Part shown: positions 54,389-64,000 of the stretch, one piece after another
Layout: each line of letters begins with the position of its first letter
Position numbering within the stretch: the stretch's first letter is position 1
Translations under genes and position numbers: made by a program
Notes under the pieces: model-generated
What the model saw: the letters and a program-made list of their open reading frames with translations, nothing else
What the model was told of the DNA's origin: nothing
The model's database searches: none
Source of the DNA: Adiantum capillus-veneris
Taxonomy: Eukaryota > Streptophyta > Polypodiopsida > Polypodiales > Pteridaceae
Direction: 5' to 3'
Length of the DNA: 64,000 nt
NCBI GenBank assembly: GCA_014529385.2
Contig: CM043958.1
Location: 138,878,398 to 138,942,397 of the forward strand

Positions 54389-56180
54389 TGTAATGGAAAT
54401 GGCCTAGGAACTTTGAGAGTAGAGGAAATAGGAAATTAGGTGAAGCACTTTTGAGAGATTACTTTGTGAGCATAGCGGGTGAACTTAATCGATGGTAGCA
54501 GCATAAACATGGTACTTAGTTAACTTGGCATGAACAATAATTTTTCAAGAGAGAGAGAGAGAGTTTAGACAAAATGACAATAGTTGAGGACCGGATTCAT
54601 ATGGAGCCGGTCCCTCCTCCACGGTCCCTCCTCCAATAGGCATTTGTATTATAGTTTCTCCCATCAAGAGAGACTTGGTACTATACAATCTTTGTGTTCC
54701 TTGTAACCTAGGTGATGCAATGAAGATGGAAAGCTTCATGCATCACAAGCATAACATAAACTTGAAGAAAGAATTAGCTATCCCAAGCCTCAGTCCCAAG
54801 GCCTCAAACACCTTTGAAGGTGGAGAGAGCTAGCGGCGGGGAATGAGGATAGGGAAGAGGAAGAAGAAACATTCCATAGGAGAAAGAAATAGTTCCTCAC
54901 TTATCATTACTCTTCTTGCTAGAATACATAATAGCATAGTAATGAAGATGGAGAAGATGGCAAGCTTAAGAATTGAAGCATGACTCTTGGTTGGATTTGC
55001 ATTCCATAGCCAAGAGTATTGGTGTAAGCTTTCACTCTCACAAGCTTGGAGAAGGAGGTGGTGTTCCTCCACTTTCACCAAGTGAGAATCTCCTTGTAAA
55101 TGAGTGTGTGTGTGGAGTATATCCCCCTAGCACCCCCCTTCCTTGCTTTGGACGAAATTTATACATGCTACAAGCTCATTGGATCCCTCTCCCCCTAGCC
55201 AATCACATGCAACCTGTAGTCAAGCACACGGGTAGGCTTTTGACAAGTGTCCTCCTTACCCCTTAGAGAGAGAGAGCTTGAAAATATCTAGATATTTGTT
55301 AGATGGAAGTAGAATCTCATTGGACCCCTCTTTAGCCCAACCAATAGCATTCAAGCACACCCTGTGGTTAAGCTTAGTGAGAGTCTGACATGTGTCCCAT
55401 GTGCTCTTTTAGAATTCCCCTAACTTTGAGATTTTTATTCATAGAAATTTTCTCAAGCAACTTCCTCATTAAGTGTGTAGGTTCTCTTTTTGACTCAAGC
55501 ATCTTACCCCCCATGTATAGGAAGCTTCTCAAGCAAATTCCTCATTAAATGTGACAAGCACCTCAAGTACCTTAGTCATCAAGCATGAAAAGCACCTTAG
55601 GTGGAGTTCCCACCTCAAGCACAGCCCTAGCTTGCTTAAGTTTAGGTGGGGTTCCCACCTCAACCACAGCCCTAGCTTGCTTAAGTTTAGGTCGGGTTCC
55701 CACCTCAAGCACAACCCTAGCTTGCTTAAGGTTCCCACCTCAAGCACAACCCTAGCTTGTTTAAGGTTAGGTCGGGTTCCCACCTCAAGCTCAGCCCTAG
55801 CTTTCTTAAGGTCAAAGGACTTTTAACACTAACCATTGGAGGTCTTTAATGAAGCTAACCCTGAGGTATTTTAAGCTTCATTAGTTAACCTTGCTCTTTG
55901 ACATACCATCTCTCATTTGGGCCCCTTTTCGATTGGCCCCGTGTTGAGATAGATCCGTAAGCACATGTCTATATTCTAACCCTTGTTCCCATTTATTATC
56001 CCATATTAAATGATCAATTTAATATGAGAAATCATTTGGGTTAGTTAGATATTAGATATTTAATGAAATTACCTCTCTCTTGAAATTATAGTCATCCTCG
56101 ACTATGAGGTAAAAGAGATAAAGTCATAGTCATTAGTCAATTTGTCTTAGCGGGTAGAGGATCCCTTTTTACCCTACGAC
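54389..56180 (-). repeat. LTR-c of the minus-strand chromovirus
   Basis: The part at 54545-54850 matches 46560-46810 in reverse orientation, and AAATGATTTCTCATATTAAA-like sequence near 56000 matches the start of LTR-c at 45450. The low end near 54389 (TTACACA on the minus strand) corresponds to the AATGTTACA terminus. The high end near 56180 is approximate. It contains a 45-bp minisatellite. Confidence 0.6.
55601..55812. repeat. 45-bp minisatellite with an internal hairpin
   Basis: Units starting GTTCCCACCT at 55606, 55651, 55696, 55731 and 55776, spaced 45, 45, 35 and 45. The unit junction AGGTGGGGTTCCCACCT is an inverted repeat with 7-base arms and a 3-base loop. Frames across it encode a 15-residue repeat on both strands, probably without meaning. 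Confidence 0.85.
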
Positions 56181-56423
56181 ATCATTCCAAGATGGATGAC
56201 TAATCCATTTGGTTCTTGGGAGACATAGCTGCCACAAGAATGTCTGCTCTTTAGTCCATTTCATCCTCCCAAGTAGAGTGGAAAATTCTACATGGTGTTT
56301 GAGAGACGTCGTCATCCCAAACATGATTCTTAGTATGCATACTACTAAATTTGTACACAATAAAGAGAGAATAGTCTTATAAGACATAAACATTGATCAT
56401 TTAAAAGAAACATGTACATTTGG

Positions 56424-56723
56424 TTACTCTAATGTAGCATTGTAAGCGTTCACAAGGTTCATACTATCCTTAAGCTGGATTCCTTGCATCCATCTAGCAT
56501 CTTCAAAAGGATAATTTTTGAACTTAATACGATACCGTCGGATAATCTTACCATGTCGTAGTACCTTGTCTTCATGCCAAAGGATAGCTTCGGGTTGTAG
56601 TACCTCGTCTTGATCTTTGATTTTGGGAGGGTCTTCAATAATTGGTTCATTTGGAGGCTCTCCTTTGTAGGGCTTGCGTAGGCTCACATGAAAATCATGG
56701 TGCATGAGCCAATGGTTGGCCAA
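56424..56723 (-). pseudogene. Chromodomain region of chromovirus integrase
   Basis: A 99-aa frame: MANHWLMHHDFHVSLRKPYK is the end of the integrase C-terminal module. ILWHEDKVLRHGKIIRRYRI and KFKNYPFEDARWMQGIQLKD form the chromodomain-like tail (the motif R-G-K-x-I-R-R-Y-x-I-K-F-K-x-x-P-x-x-D-A-R-W). Such tails guide integration to chromatin. This stretch has no stop. Confidence 0.75.
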
Positions 56724-56889
56724 CTTTAATTAATAATCCATCTCATTGATTAGCTTAAGAATTTAAAAAGGACCATCATATCTTTTTGCAGTTTAGCATA
56801 ATACTTTTGATGACCCGTTGGATTTTTGCCCGTCGTTTTCCGCAATCAAGCCTCAGGAAACTTAAGTAAGACCCAATCATTTTCCTTAA

Positions 56890-57660
56890 AGGCTAAGGCT
56901 CTTCTGTGCTTATTAGTAGAATCCCTTTTTTCCTTTCCTGTGAGATGGATATAACCCCTTTAATCTTTGGAAAAGATTCTTGTAGGTCTCGGCTATATTC
57001 ATCAGCAGCGGAGATCTTCCCATGTATTTTAAGTAGTAAGGGACTTTTGGATCTTCCTTCTTTAACCTCAAAAGGTTTTTTCCCCATACAAGTATGTACA
57101 ATATCATTGTACACATACTCTATAAGAGGTAGGTACTTCTATCATTGAGAACATTGATTTACTTCCATGACATAGGCTTTTAGTAGATCAAGAATTGTTA
57201 GATTAGTTATTTCACTTTGGTCATCCGTTTGTGGATGATAGGCTGAAAGAGAAATTTAATCTACTTCCTAGATTCTCAAAGAGACCCTTCTAGAAATTAC
57301 TGGTCATTCTAAGATCTTTGTCCGACACTATGGGTGTTGAGAATCCATGATGCTTGAAAATTTGAGTTCTGAAGAGGGTTGCCATTTGATGTGCCTCAAT
57401 AGTCTTTTTGACAGGCATAGAGCGTGTTTTCTTGTTAAGCCGACGACTGAAACAATCCAAGTTGCTTTCCTCGATCAAATTTCAACTTTTGGTATACCAC
57501 ACATTTTGAAACATACTCTTGTATGTTTACTTTTCATGGTAGACCAACAGAAATACATTTCTACTCCTTGAAGAGTAGATTATGAATTTCCTCTTTGCCC
57601 CGCATAAGGAGATGTATGGGATTCATACATGACACTCTTATTGTATGGGTGATTAACACA
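56890..57660 (-). pseudogene. Chromovirus integrase, broken
   Basis: Zinc-binding part: VMYESHTSPYAGQRG. Core: LNKKTRSMPVKKTIEAHQMA, FKHHGFSTPIVSDKDLRMTS with the second catalytic Asp, then AYHPQTDDQSEITN with the Glu, YVYNDIVHTCMGKKPFEVKE and SPLLLKIHGKISAADEYSRD. Frameshifts and stops occur at about 57270 and 57140, among others. Confidence 0.8.
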
Positions 57661-57711
57661 TAGCCTATTGCCATTTGGAAGATAACCATCCTTCAAGGTG
57701 AATGGTTCTTG

Positions 57712-58265
57712 TTACTTCCCTATTGCAAAGGATGTAATTACGTACTTAATGTCTCGGTCAGTAGCAGACTCATCTATGATCAAAGATAGATCATTGTGAG
57801 TTGCCATAGACACCACATTTACCCTTGGTCGTTGTGAAAGTGCATCAACCACTTGATTGTGCTTGCCAACAATGTGAGCAATATGAAATTTAAATTGCAA
57901 AAGAAATTTTGCCTACCCCATTTGTTTGTCGGAGAGCTTGGTTTGCGTCATGAAGTCCTTGAGGCTTTGTGATCCATTCGTAGGATAAATGAGTCCCCAA
58001 GAGATAGTGTTTCCACGTGTTTAGGGCATATAGAATAGCTATTAGCTTTTTTTTGTATTTTCCCAATACTCACTTATTGAAATTGAGTCTTTGACTCTCA
58101 TATGCTATGGCATGTCCTTCTTTAAGAAAAATAGCTCCAAGGAAATCACCACAAGCATCAGATTGGACCTCAATTGGCTTTGAGAGATGTAGTAGTGTGA
58201 ACACACATTGAGAGATAAGCTTCTTAAAAGCTTCTTGCACTTTTGTAGTCCATGAATACTTAACG
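57712..58265 (-). pseudogene. Chromovirus RNase H, broken
   Basis: Blocks NVKYSWTTKVQEAFKKLISQ, IEVQSDACGDFLGAIFLKEG (with the catalytic Asp), HAIAYESKT and FHIAHIVGKHNQVVDALSQR are standard gypsy RNase H. Two or more frameshifts lie between them. Confidence 0.8.
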
Positions 58266-58310
58266 TTCTTTTTTTGTTAAGTCATGTAATGGGCCTGCTA
58301 TTAGAGAGAA

Positions 58311-58380
58311 TTTTTTCTATGAAGCATCTATAGTATGTGTCATAATTTTTTCTATGAAGCATCTATAGTATGTGTCATAA
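58311..58380. repeat. 35-bp perfect tandem duplication at an LTR edge
   Basis: TTTTTTCTATGAAGCATCTA plus TAGTATGTGTCATAA occurs twice without mismatch (58311-58345 and 58346-58380). The last 8 bases of the second copy (TGTCATAA) are also the first bases of LTR-c. Confidence 0.85.
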
Positions 58381-58749
58381 TAATCAATATCTAATTCTCC
58401 TAAATGATTTTCTCATGTTAAACTGATCATTTAATATGGGGAAGTGCCAGGGAAGAAAAAGCTAGAAATTGGTAAAGCTAGCAGACCGGACACAGTAGGG
58501 ATCCAAAGGAGGGAAAATAGGGATCCAAAGGGGGGGCTATCTGTTAAATATCCATGTGCAACAATGGGATTAAAAGACCCTAAGGTTCAACCCATTAAGA
58601 CTTCCAAAATGCTAAGGTTCCAAAATTCAAAGGTTGTGTCCAAAGGTCAAACATTGGGGGAATTGGATGCTTTGTGTGTGTCTCAAAAAGTCTTTGTCAA
58701 TCCCTACATAGGAGGGGGCGAGCCTTGCAAGTAGGGGATGAGAGAGAAA

Positions 58750-58793
<44 letters not shown>

Positions 58794-59093
58794 AAAGCTC
58801 CCTTTACACAAAGGGAATGAGGGACACATGTCAGGTGCCTAGCCCAGATGCCCACAAGGTGACCCAATTCCTATTGGATGGCCTTGGAGGTGGAACAATG
58901 AGAATTAGGCTAGAGTAAATCTAGTTTAATTAATTTAAAAACACTTAATAAAAGAACCAATAAGAATTAAGCTCTCTATAAGACTATTGGACAGTCTCCC
59001 AAGGGGACCAATGAGCATTCAACAGCCCAATGGCTTGCCTGATTCCTATTGGCTAGGAGGCAAAGGGGTCCAATAAGAGTTTAGTTGAATTAA
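58373..59093 (+). repeat. LTR-c, truncated plus-strand copy
   Basis: It matches the first half of 45419-46972 in the same orientation, including an AC run (58752-58789). It is cut at about 59093 where minus-strand LTR-b starts, so the composite element to the right probably inserted into it. The 96-aa ORF within it is not conserved in the other copy. Confidence 0.75.
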
Positions 59094-59099
59094 ATAATT

Positions 59100-59365
59100 A
59101 CCTTGTGCGCTCCTTGCCGCACTGTCGAAGCAAGGGACTTGCCTAACACTGTGTGCGAGCCACAGACGGACGGCTCCAAGCACACAACTAGCTTAACTAG
59201 TAAGCTCAAAAAAGGGCAATGGTGTGTCACTCACCGCTCTATGCTCCTGCCGTGGAGGATTTCTTGCCGCGAAGAAGAAGGAGACGCCGCTATGTCGTGC
59301 AGAACCACTTCACCGCCGTCGTGCCTCCGCAATGCTCGATCACACACACACACACACACTCTCTC

Positions 59366-59402
<37 letters not shown>

Positions 59403-59735
59403 CACAAGGAGATGGAGAAGGAGATGGAGCAAGAGCACCTTTCTTGCATTGCACAAATGAGAGAATGAGTGAATTTTAGGTTTAGTTGGCTTTTATATGA
59501 GCTCACCCCATTCACACTTGGGCGCCCATGCTTAGCCAACTAATCCCTTGAATGTCCCAGTTAGAGTGCGCCTCTCATCGGCGATCACTCTTACCCTTTT
59601 CCTATTGGACCGACAAACCCGGTACTTGACTCTACCAAATAAATAATACAATGTCCACCATAGGTTACAACGTCCGTCTCGTAGGTGATAGGGTGTCCGT
59701 GATTCGTGAGGGTTAACATGCCCCCCTTCCTGATG
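59100..59735 (-). repeat. LTR-b, minus-strand copy, with polypurine tract
   Basis: Reverse-complement counterpart of 7597-8221. The LTR starts TGTTAACCC at 59718 after a G-rich tract (59719-59735), with TATAAAA at 59491-59497. The microsatellite at the position of the AG run in the other copy is AC here (59341-59359 and 59370-59398). The 86-121-aa ORFs here are LTR sequence, not genes. Confidence 0.65.
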
Positions 59736-61010
59736 TAGATTCCGTCCTCAGAAGCTATTGAGTTGAAGCTCGTTGGTCGAGGTGGAAGAGCATTTGAGAT
59801 GAATGTCCTTAGCCTTCTTCAGTCACTGCAAAATCAAACAACATTGCACAGTAATTGCATTCTCATAAGCGATTAAAAAGCATATGCAATTTTAGGCAGA
59901 CAATTGATTGGTAACAGAATTTTAAACAATTTGTCAGCAATAAGCATTAAATTGCAATGTAATCAAATGCATAAACAGATGTAAAGGTAAAAAATTAAAC
60001 AAGTCTGGGGTCGCTAATTTAACGGTCGAAAGGCACTATAGATCGACTATTAATACCATGGGTAATCTTCTTAATTTTCTCTGGTTAATTAAGTTGTTTA
60101 ATCGCGAGAGCCAAGTATTTCATGTTCGAGGGCTGACTAGAGGCTAGACCTAGAGGACCTTGTAGTTAAGCTACGATAAAAGGAATTTCTCATGAAATCA
60201 TCGCCTGACCGATTACCTTTGCTTTGACCCCCAAAGTCTTTTCACAATGATTCAATTTTGATGTGTGTGCTTATTTTGTATGCCTTGGGTTTTTTTCTTT
60301 TCAAGGAAAAGCGCCCACACTGGGAACCTCTAGGGCTCTAGTACCATAGGCGATACATGTGAGTGGAGTACCAATTTAAGCAGGGATTTCTCTTCCAGCT
60401 TAAAATTTTACATTGTGGCACTTTGATATTTTTTTGTGTTGTTTGTTTTCATCATTTTAATTTTGTAGCTTTGGGGGGTCATATAACTCTGATACACCTC
60501 CCCGGGCTCATCACACTAGTAAACTCCCTTTATAATACTTAAGCTAAAGGTCAATAGGGTCAAGCCCACTAGAAAGCCCTAGTACATTTCACACAATGCT
60601 GCCTAAATCAGATTAAGAACCTAAGTAACCATTGCTTGTTAGGAAGGAATTCCCCATGGTATTAAGATAACACCTAGCTTGGTCAAACTAGCTTAGTCGA
60701 ACTGCTTGATTTTTAAACCTCGACAAGTGATTATGACAAAAAAATTACATTGAATTAGATGTTTGATACTAAGCAAATGCGGTGAATATTAGGCTACCAA
60801 TCACAATTAAAGCAGACAAACATGGATGCAAAATAGATCGGGGCAATGCTAATGGACAAAAAACACCTGTTTGTGTTGATGGTCGCGCTTGATCTGAAGT
60901 GTGAACGAGAGAAAGGTTCCATGAAGGTCCAAATCCTATCAATAGCAACACGCTCCTGTACACACTAGGAAACAAAAGGAATACCTCCAGGAGGCACATT
61001 AGTGGAAAAA
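59736..61010 (-). repeat. Segment shared in inverted orientation with 6.3-7.6 kb
   Basis: Matches 6322-7596 reversed, with conserved TGGTACTAGAGCC and the GTAATC...TTTTGCAG pair. No intact ORF. Confidence 0.6.
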
Positions 61011-61593
61011 GGTACCAACACTTATTGAACACAACAAAAAACATAAGGAACCCTAACCTAATTATTTGCACTCCCCCTAGAGAGTCAAGGGAATAGGATA
61101 TTGTAGAGGTTAGGGGGAAACCCTAAGGCTAAACCCCTATCCTCGTCGTCGAGATAAACAAAGTCATCATCCATAAGACCATATGTGCCATCCGTGTAGT
61201 CCTGTAAATTTTCTTCTTCATCATAGGTGCCCATGTTTACTAAGAAGGTCACTAGACGCCTATAGTCATCTTGGTCAAAAGGGTACGCTTATGCAATGGG
61301 AGAAACGCTCTCTACTAAGTATGGATCAGACGTGGTCAAGAGACGTATCAGCCATTCTAACTCCTCAAAATTCCTCTCACATGCTAGCGTACCTATCAAA
61401 TCCTATTCACATGCAAGCACTGGAAAGACCATGTGAAATATTTGTAAAAAGTAATGAGGGTACCTCTCACCCAAGGCAGGAGTGGATGACTCTAGCGTAC
61501 TAGCCATATATGTACACGCAAATAGATGATGGTTAGAGTGCAAATATTACAAGGGTCGTGTTCTTGTGCATACTTTGTTTTTATGATTTTGTG
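61011..61593. other. Sequence unique to this composite copy
   Basis: About 580 bases with no counterpart in the 6-8 kb composite. The minus strand has an acidic short frame near 61140-61230 (EEENLQDYTDG, then MDDDFVYLDDED). No gene is called. Confidence 0.3.
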
Positions 61594-61750
61594 TTATGGC
61601 TCTTGCTCTTTTACTTTTTTATCTTGTTTTTGTGAGTATAAGGCTTTATATATACATTCCCTAAGATTGGAGATTAAGAGGTTAGGGAGAAAGGTTGAGA
61701 GGGAAGCAAGTGAATAATGGATGTCCACAAACACTCCCCCCTTCCCTAGG
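61594..61750 (-). repeat. LTR-a start and polypurine tract, minus-strand copy
   Basis: LTR-a starts TGTTTGTGGACATCC at 61733 reading leftward. The purine tract is 61734-61750 and TATATATA is at 61647-61654. It closely matches 5975-6130. Confidence 0.7.
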
Positions 61751-61922
61751 TAGATCATACCGTTTGAAATGATGTCGTCACCCTTTGAAACCAGTTGTTC
61801 CAAGTTGTTATAGGTGAAGATTTTTGCCATTAGTTTTCTATTACCTTAGGTGCCTTGTCGAGTTGCAAGGGTGGTAAGGTACTCTCCCAGGATCGAACTT
61901 GAAGTGGTTCATCAGGTGATTC

Positions 61923-63545
61923 TTAAACACTGGAAGGTGTGGATTCCTTTGTAGCTTCATGGAGGTCCACTATTGTAGGTGGAGGCTTTGTAGAAGCTTT
62001 TACCTCTATGGATGTATTACATGAGGAGCTAGAAGCTTCATGGAACTCCCCCCTTCCTGAGCTAGGTGGAATAAATTGGTTTTGCCTTGGAGCCCAAACT
62101 AGCTCTGGACTAGGTGTGTAGCATTCTGTGATCTTTCCCTTCCCACGGTCTGCCATTGGCTTTAGCGTTACACTATTTGACTCATATGGGTTTATTGTCG
62201 ATAGGGAAGGACACATTTTATGTTTAGGTACCCAAATTTGCTCATTTCCATCATAGTAGCCTCGGGCTTCTAATAGTCGTTTTGGAATCCATCGTGATTT
62301 GGTCTTGACTCTCCTAGAGCGCGCTCTTGGTTTTCCAGGGAAATTTTTTCTTGGAATGGATGGGAGGGTTGAGGTAGTTGGAAATAAGGCCTTGGGGACC
62401 CATTGATATGTACTCTTGGGTCGTGCATGTTGAGTACTTGCAATATTACTGCTTGCTGCAACTACAAGTGTTGAAGTGCTAGGTTCATGGGTAGCCGGCA
62501 AAGACGAGTTAACCACCTTGGCTTGTGAATGTTGGCTATCCTTCAACTTTGCTAGAGTTTGCAACGTAGGTGACTTTTCTTGAATGATAGGGGTAAGAGT
62601 CGGTGGTCGCGTCGTGACACTACCAGTATCCCAATCAATAGTGCATTTGGTTGCCAACATCCATGTGCATCCCAGGTTTACGTTGCCTTCCATAGCTCCC
62701 GCGGGCATGACTAGAAACCTCTGCACTATGCTTCCATTGTCATAGACAACAGGGGTCTGAAGGACTCCGAGAATAGCAGTTTTCTTTTTATTAATGCCCT
62801 TGACTTGCATCGTACTCAGGGATAGGGTCAGTTTTCCTAATTGACACCAAACTCCATAGGATAACAAATTGTGTTTAGCTCCCGTATCTAATAAGGCATT
62901 GTATAGTACTTTCCCATAGGGGCTATTTAGCTCAATTGGGTATCGTAGGGGTGGCTCAGATTCTAATGAGTCATCATCTGTGTCCTCGAAAAATGCTTGC
63001 GTGATTCCCAGATTAGCCTCTCGTTGGCGTCTAAGACGTTGTTGTCGTTCTCGAGCCTCAACTCTTGCTTGGATTTTTCTAAGCTCTGCTTGTTCCTTGG
63101 TAGCCTTCTTTTGATGGATGGCTTGCAACTCTTCCTGGCTTAGAGGATCATAATATCTTTTGAATCTACTCCCATTAAGGAATCCAATGGTTTCAACTCC
63201 ATCTAGAGTCTCCACACGAATGGTACCTTGCGGGGTAATTTCACACACTTGATATGGTCCCTTACCAGCGTATTTCAATTTCTTCTTTTCATTACGTACC
63301 CCGTACATAAGAACTTTATCACCAACCTTGATGCCTTTATCCTTTAAATGGCTATCAAATCGCTTCTTTCTCCTATCCTTCTCCACTAGATCATTTCGCA
63401 CAGCTAATTGCCTCTCTTCATCTAGCCTTTCCAGGATATATAATCGCTCCACTAAGGGGTTACCATCCCAACCTTCTTGAGAAGCTACTCGAAGACTAGG
63501 AATGACAAACTCCCATGGCATAACTGCTTCTTGGCCATACACCAT
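61923..63545 (-). pseudogene. Integrase C-terminus fused to a retropepsin-like domain (540 aa open)
   Basis: The longest open frame in the window. Residues 1-130 are the integrase C-terminal module (MVYGQEAVMPWEFVIPSLRV; KGIKVGDKVLMYGVRNEKKK; YAGKGPYQVCEITPQGTIRV). Residues 135-178 are a charged helix (KKATKEQAELRKIQARVEAR). Residues 210-310 resemble a retropepsin: VLYNALLDTGAKHNLLSYGV with Asp 220, then VNLGCTWMLATKCTIDWD. Residues 330-540 are Ser/Pro/Thr-rich with SRWIPK, QIWVPK and LVWAPR words. It is continuous with the integrase core upstream except for a stop at about 63620, so the first Met is probably not the natural start. Why a protease-like domain lies here is unknown. Confidence 0.75.
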
Positions 63546-63620
63546 TTTAAACGGTGTGCAATTAGTAGTAACTTTATACGCAGTACGATAAGCCCATAAA
63601 GCTGATGTAAGCTTTAGGTC

Positions 63621-64000
63621 CTAATCAGTGCGATGAGCCTCAACTGTCTTTGTCAAAATGGAGATGAGAGTTTTGTTGGTACTCTTAGCTTGGCCATTTG
63701 CTTGGGGATAATAGGGTGTAGACTTGTGGTGAGATATCATGAAGTTTGATGTGAGTTCTTTTATTACTTCATTTATAAAATGAGTTCCATTGTCACTCAC
63801 AAGTTCAAAGGGGCATCCAAAACGTGTGATAATGTTCTCAAAGAGGAACTTAGCTGTTGTTTTTGCATCTGCCTTTCGTGTTGCTTTTGCTTCAGCCCAT
63901 TTGGTTACATAGTTAGTAGCCACAATGATATATCATGATTGCGTGTTGCGTGCAGCCGGACTAATCGGTCCTACAAAGTCTAAGCCCCACTTTTCAAATG
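63621..64000 (-). pseudogene. Integrase catalytic core, partial at window edge
   Basis: WGLDFVGPISPAARNTQS, a stop at about 63930, then YVTKWAEAKATRKADAKTTA, FGCPFELVSDNGTHFINEVI (second Asp) and HHKSTPYYPQANGQAKSTNK, where the catalytic Glu of the usual GQAES motif is Lys. A TAG at about 63620 replaces what is usually Trp before DLKLTSALWAYRTAYK. Three separate lesions, so this copy cannot integrate. Confidence 0.85.

Larger units (their letters stand above)
56181..58290 (-). mobile_element. Chromovirus-type Ty3/gypsy element, 3' half
   Basis: In minus-strand order: RNase H (57712-58265), integrase (56890-57660), then the C-terminal chromodomain (56424-56723) and LTR-c. It is the same family as the plus-strand 5' half at 45.4 kb, judged by the shared RNase H-integrase junction block. 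Everything upstream of RNase H is missing at about 58290, where a 35-bp tandem repeat and a plus-strand LTR-c begin. Confidence 0.8.
61751..64000 (-). mobile_element. Ty3/gypsy element (family A) running off the window
   Basis: Integrase core (63621-64000), integrase C-terminal module fused to a retropepsin-like domain (61923-63545), a short 3' segment, polypurine tract and LTR-a. The 3' segment is shared with the gag-protease derivative at 3.3-6.1 kb, so both belong to one family. RT and gag lie beyond 64000. Confidence 0.75.

Noticed and set aside
55529-55826. 15-residue repeat proteins encoded by the 45-bp minisatellite
   Set aside because: Open frames exist on both strands simply because the period is a multiple of three; one unit has a 10-base loss that breaks the pattern.

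Overview
The window looks like intergenic DNA from a large, repeat-rich plant genome. I found no intact host gene, tRNA gene or rRNA gene. Plant origin is supported by a Ty3/gypsy chromovirus with a terminal chromodomain, a Ty1/copia element primed by initiator tRNA-Met, LTR elements primed by tRNA-Asp (typical of the plant Athila/Tat group), and very long AG and AC microsatellites. A tandem Penelope-like retroelement array hints at a non-seed plant such as a fern or lycophyte, or a conifer; that is inference.

Layout. 1-11886: one minus-strand LTR retrotransposon (E1) framed by 0.88 kb LTRs, with a PPT inside the left LTR and a tRNA-Asp-like PBS inside the right LTR. Its leader (9.3-10.5 kb) holds five copies of a 20-bp palindrome spaced 271-288 bp apart. 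Nested in E1 are a second LTR with a perfect tRNA-Asp PBS (2.3 kb on) and a plus-strand gypsy deletion derivative (gag and protease, 3.3-6.1 kb) followed by a second LTR type at 7.6-8.2 kb. 12.5-25.8 kb: a head-to-tail array of three units of a Penelope-like retroelement. Two units carry decayed reverse transcriptases and the third stops at an AC microsatellite. A 457-bp MITE-like element sits between units 1 and 2. 25.8-35.7 kb: microsatellites, then sequence with more copies of the 20-bp palindrome, interrupted by a nearly complete minus-strand copia element (28783-34097, TSD TTTGA). 36.3-40.4 kb: a decayed minus-strand gypsy element. 40.4-45.4 kb: unassigned, with a strand-biased CAAGG-rich part. 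45.4-50.6 kb: the 5' half of a plus-strand chromovirus. 50.6-54.4 kb: unassigned coding-like debris, a LINE ORF1-like pseudogene and microsatellites. 54.4-58.3 kb: the 3' half of the same chromovirus family on the minus strand. 58.4-59.1 kb: another LTR of that family. 59.1-64.0 kb: a minus-strand composite of the same two LTR types seen at 6-8 kb, led by an integrase that runs off the window.

All coding sequences seen are retroelement genes and nearly all are broken by stops, frameshifts or deletions, so nothing here is likely to be autonomous. The most unusual signals are the periodic palindromes in a retroelement leader, the retropepsin-like domain downstream of integrase in two gypsy elements, and the tandem Penelope-like array with candidate retained introns and a conserved 3' hairpin.
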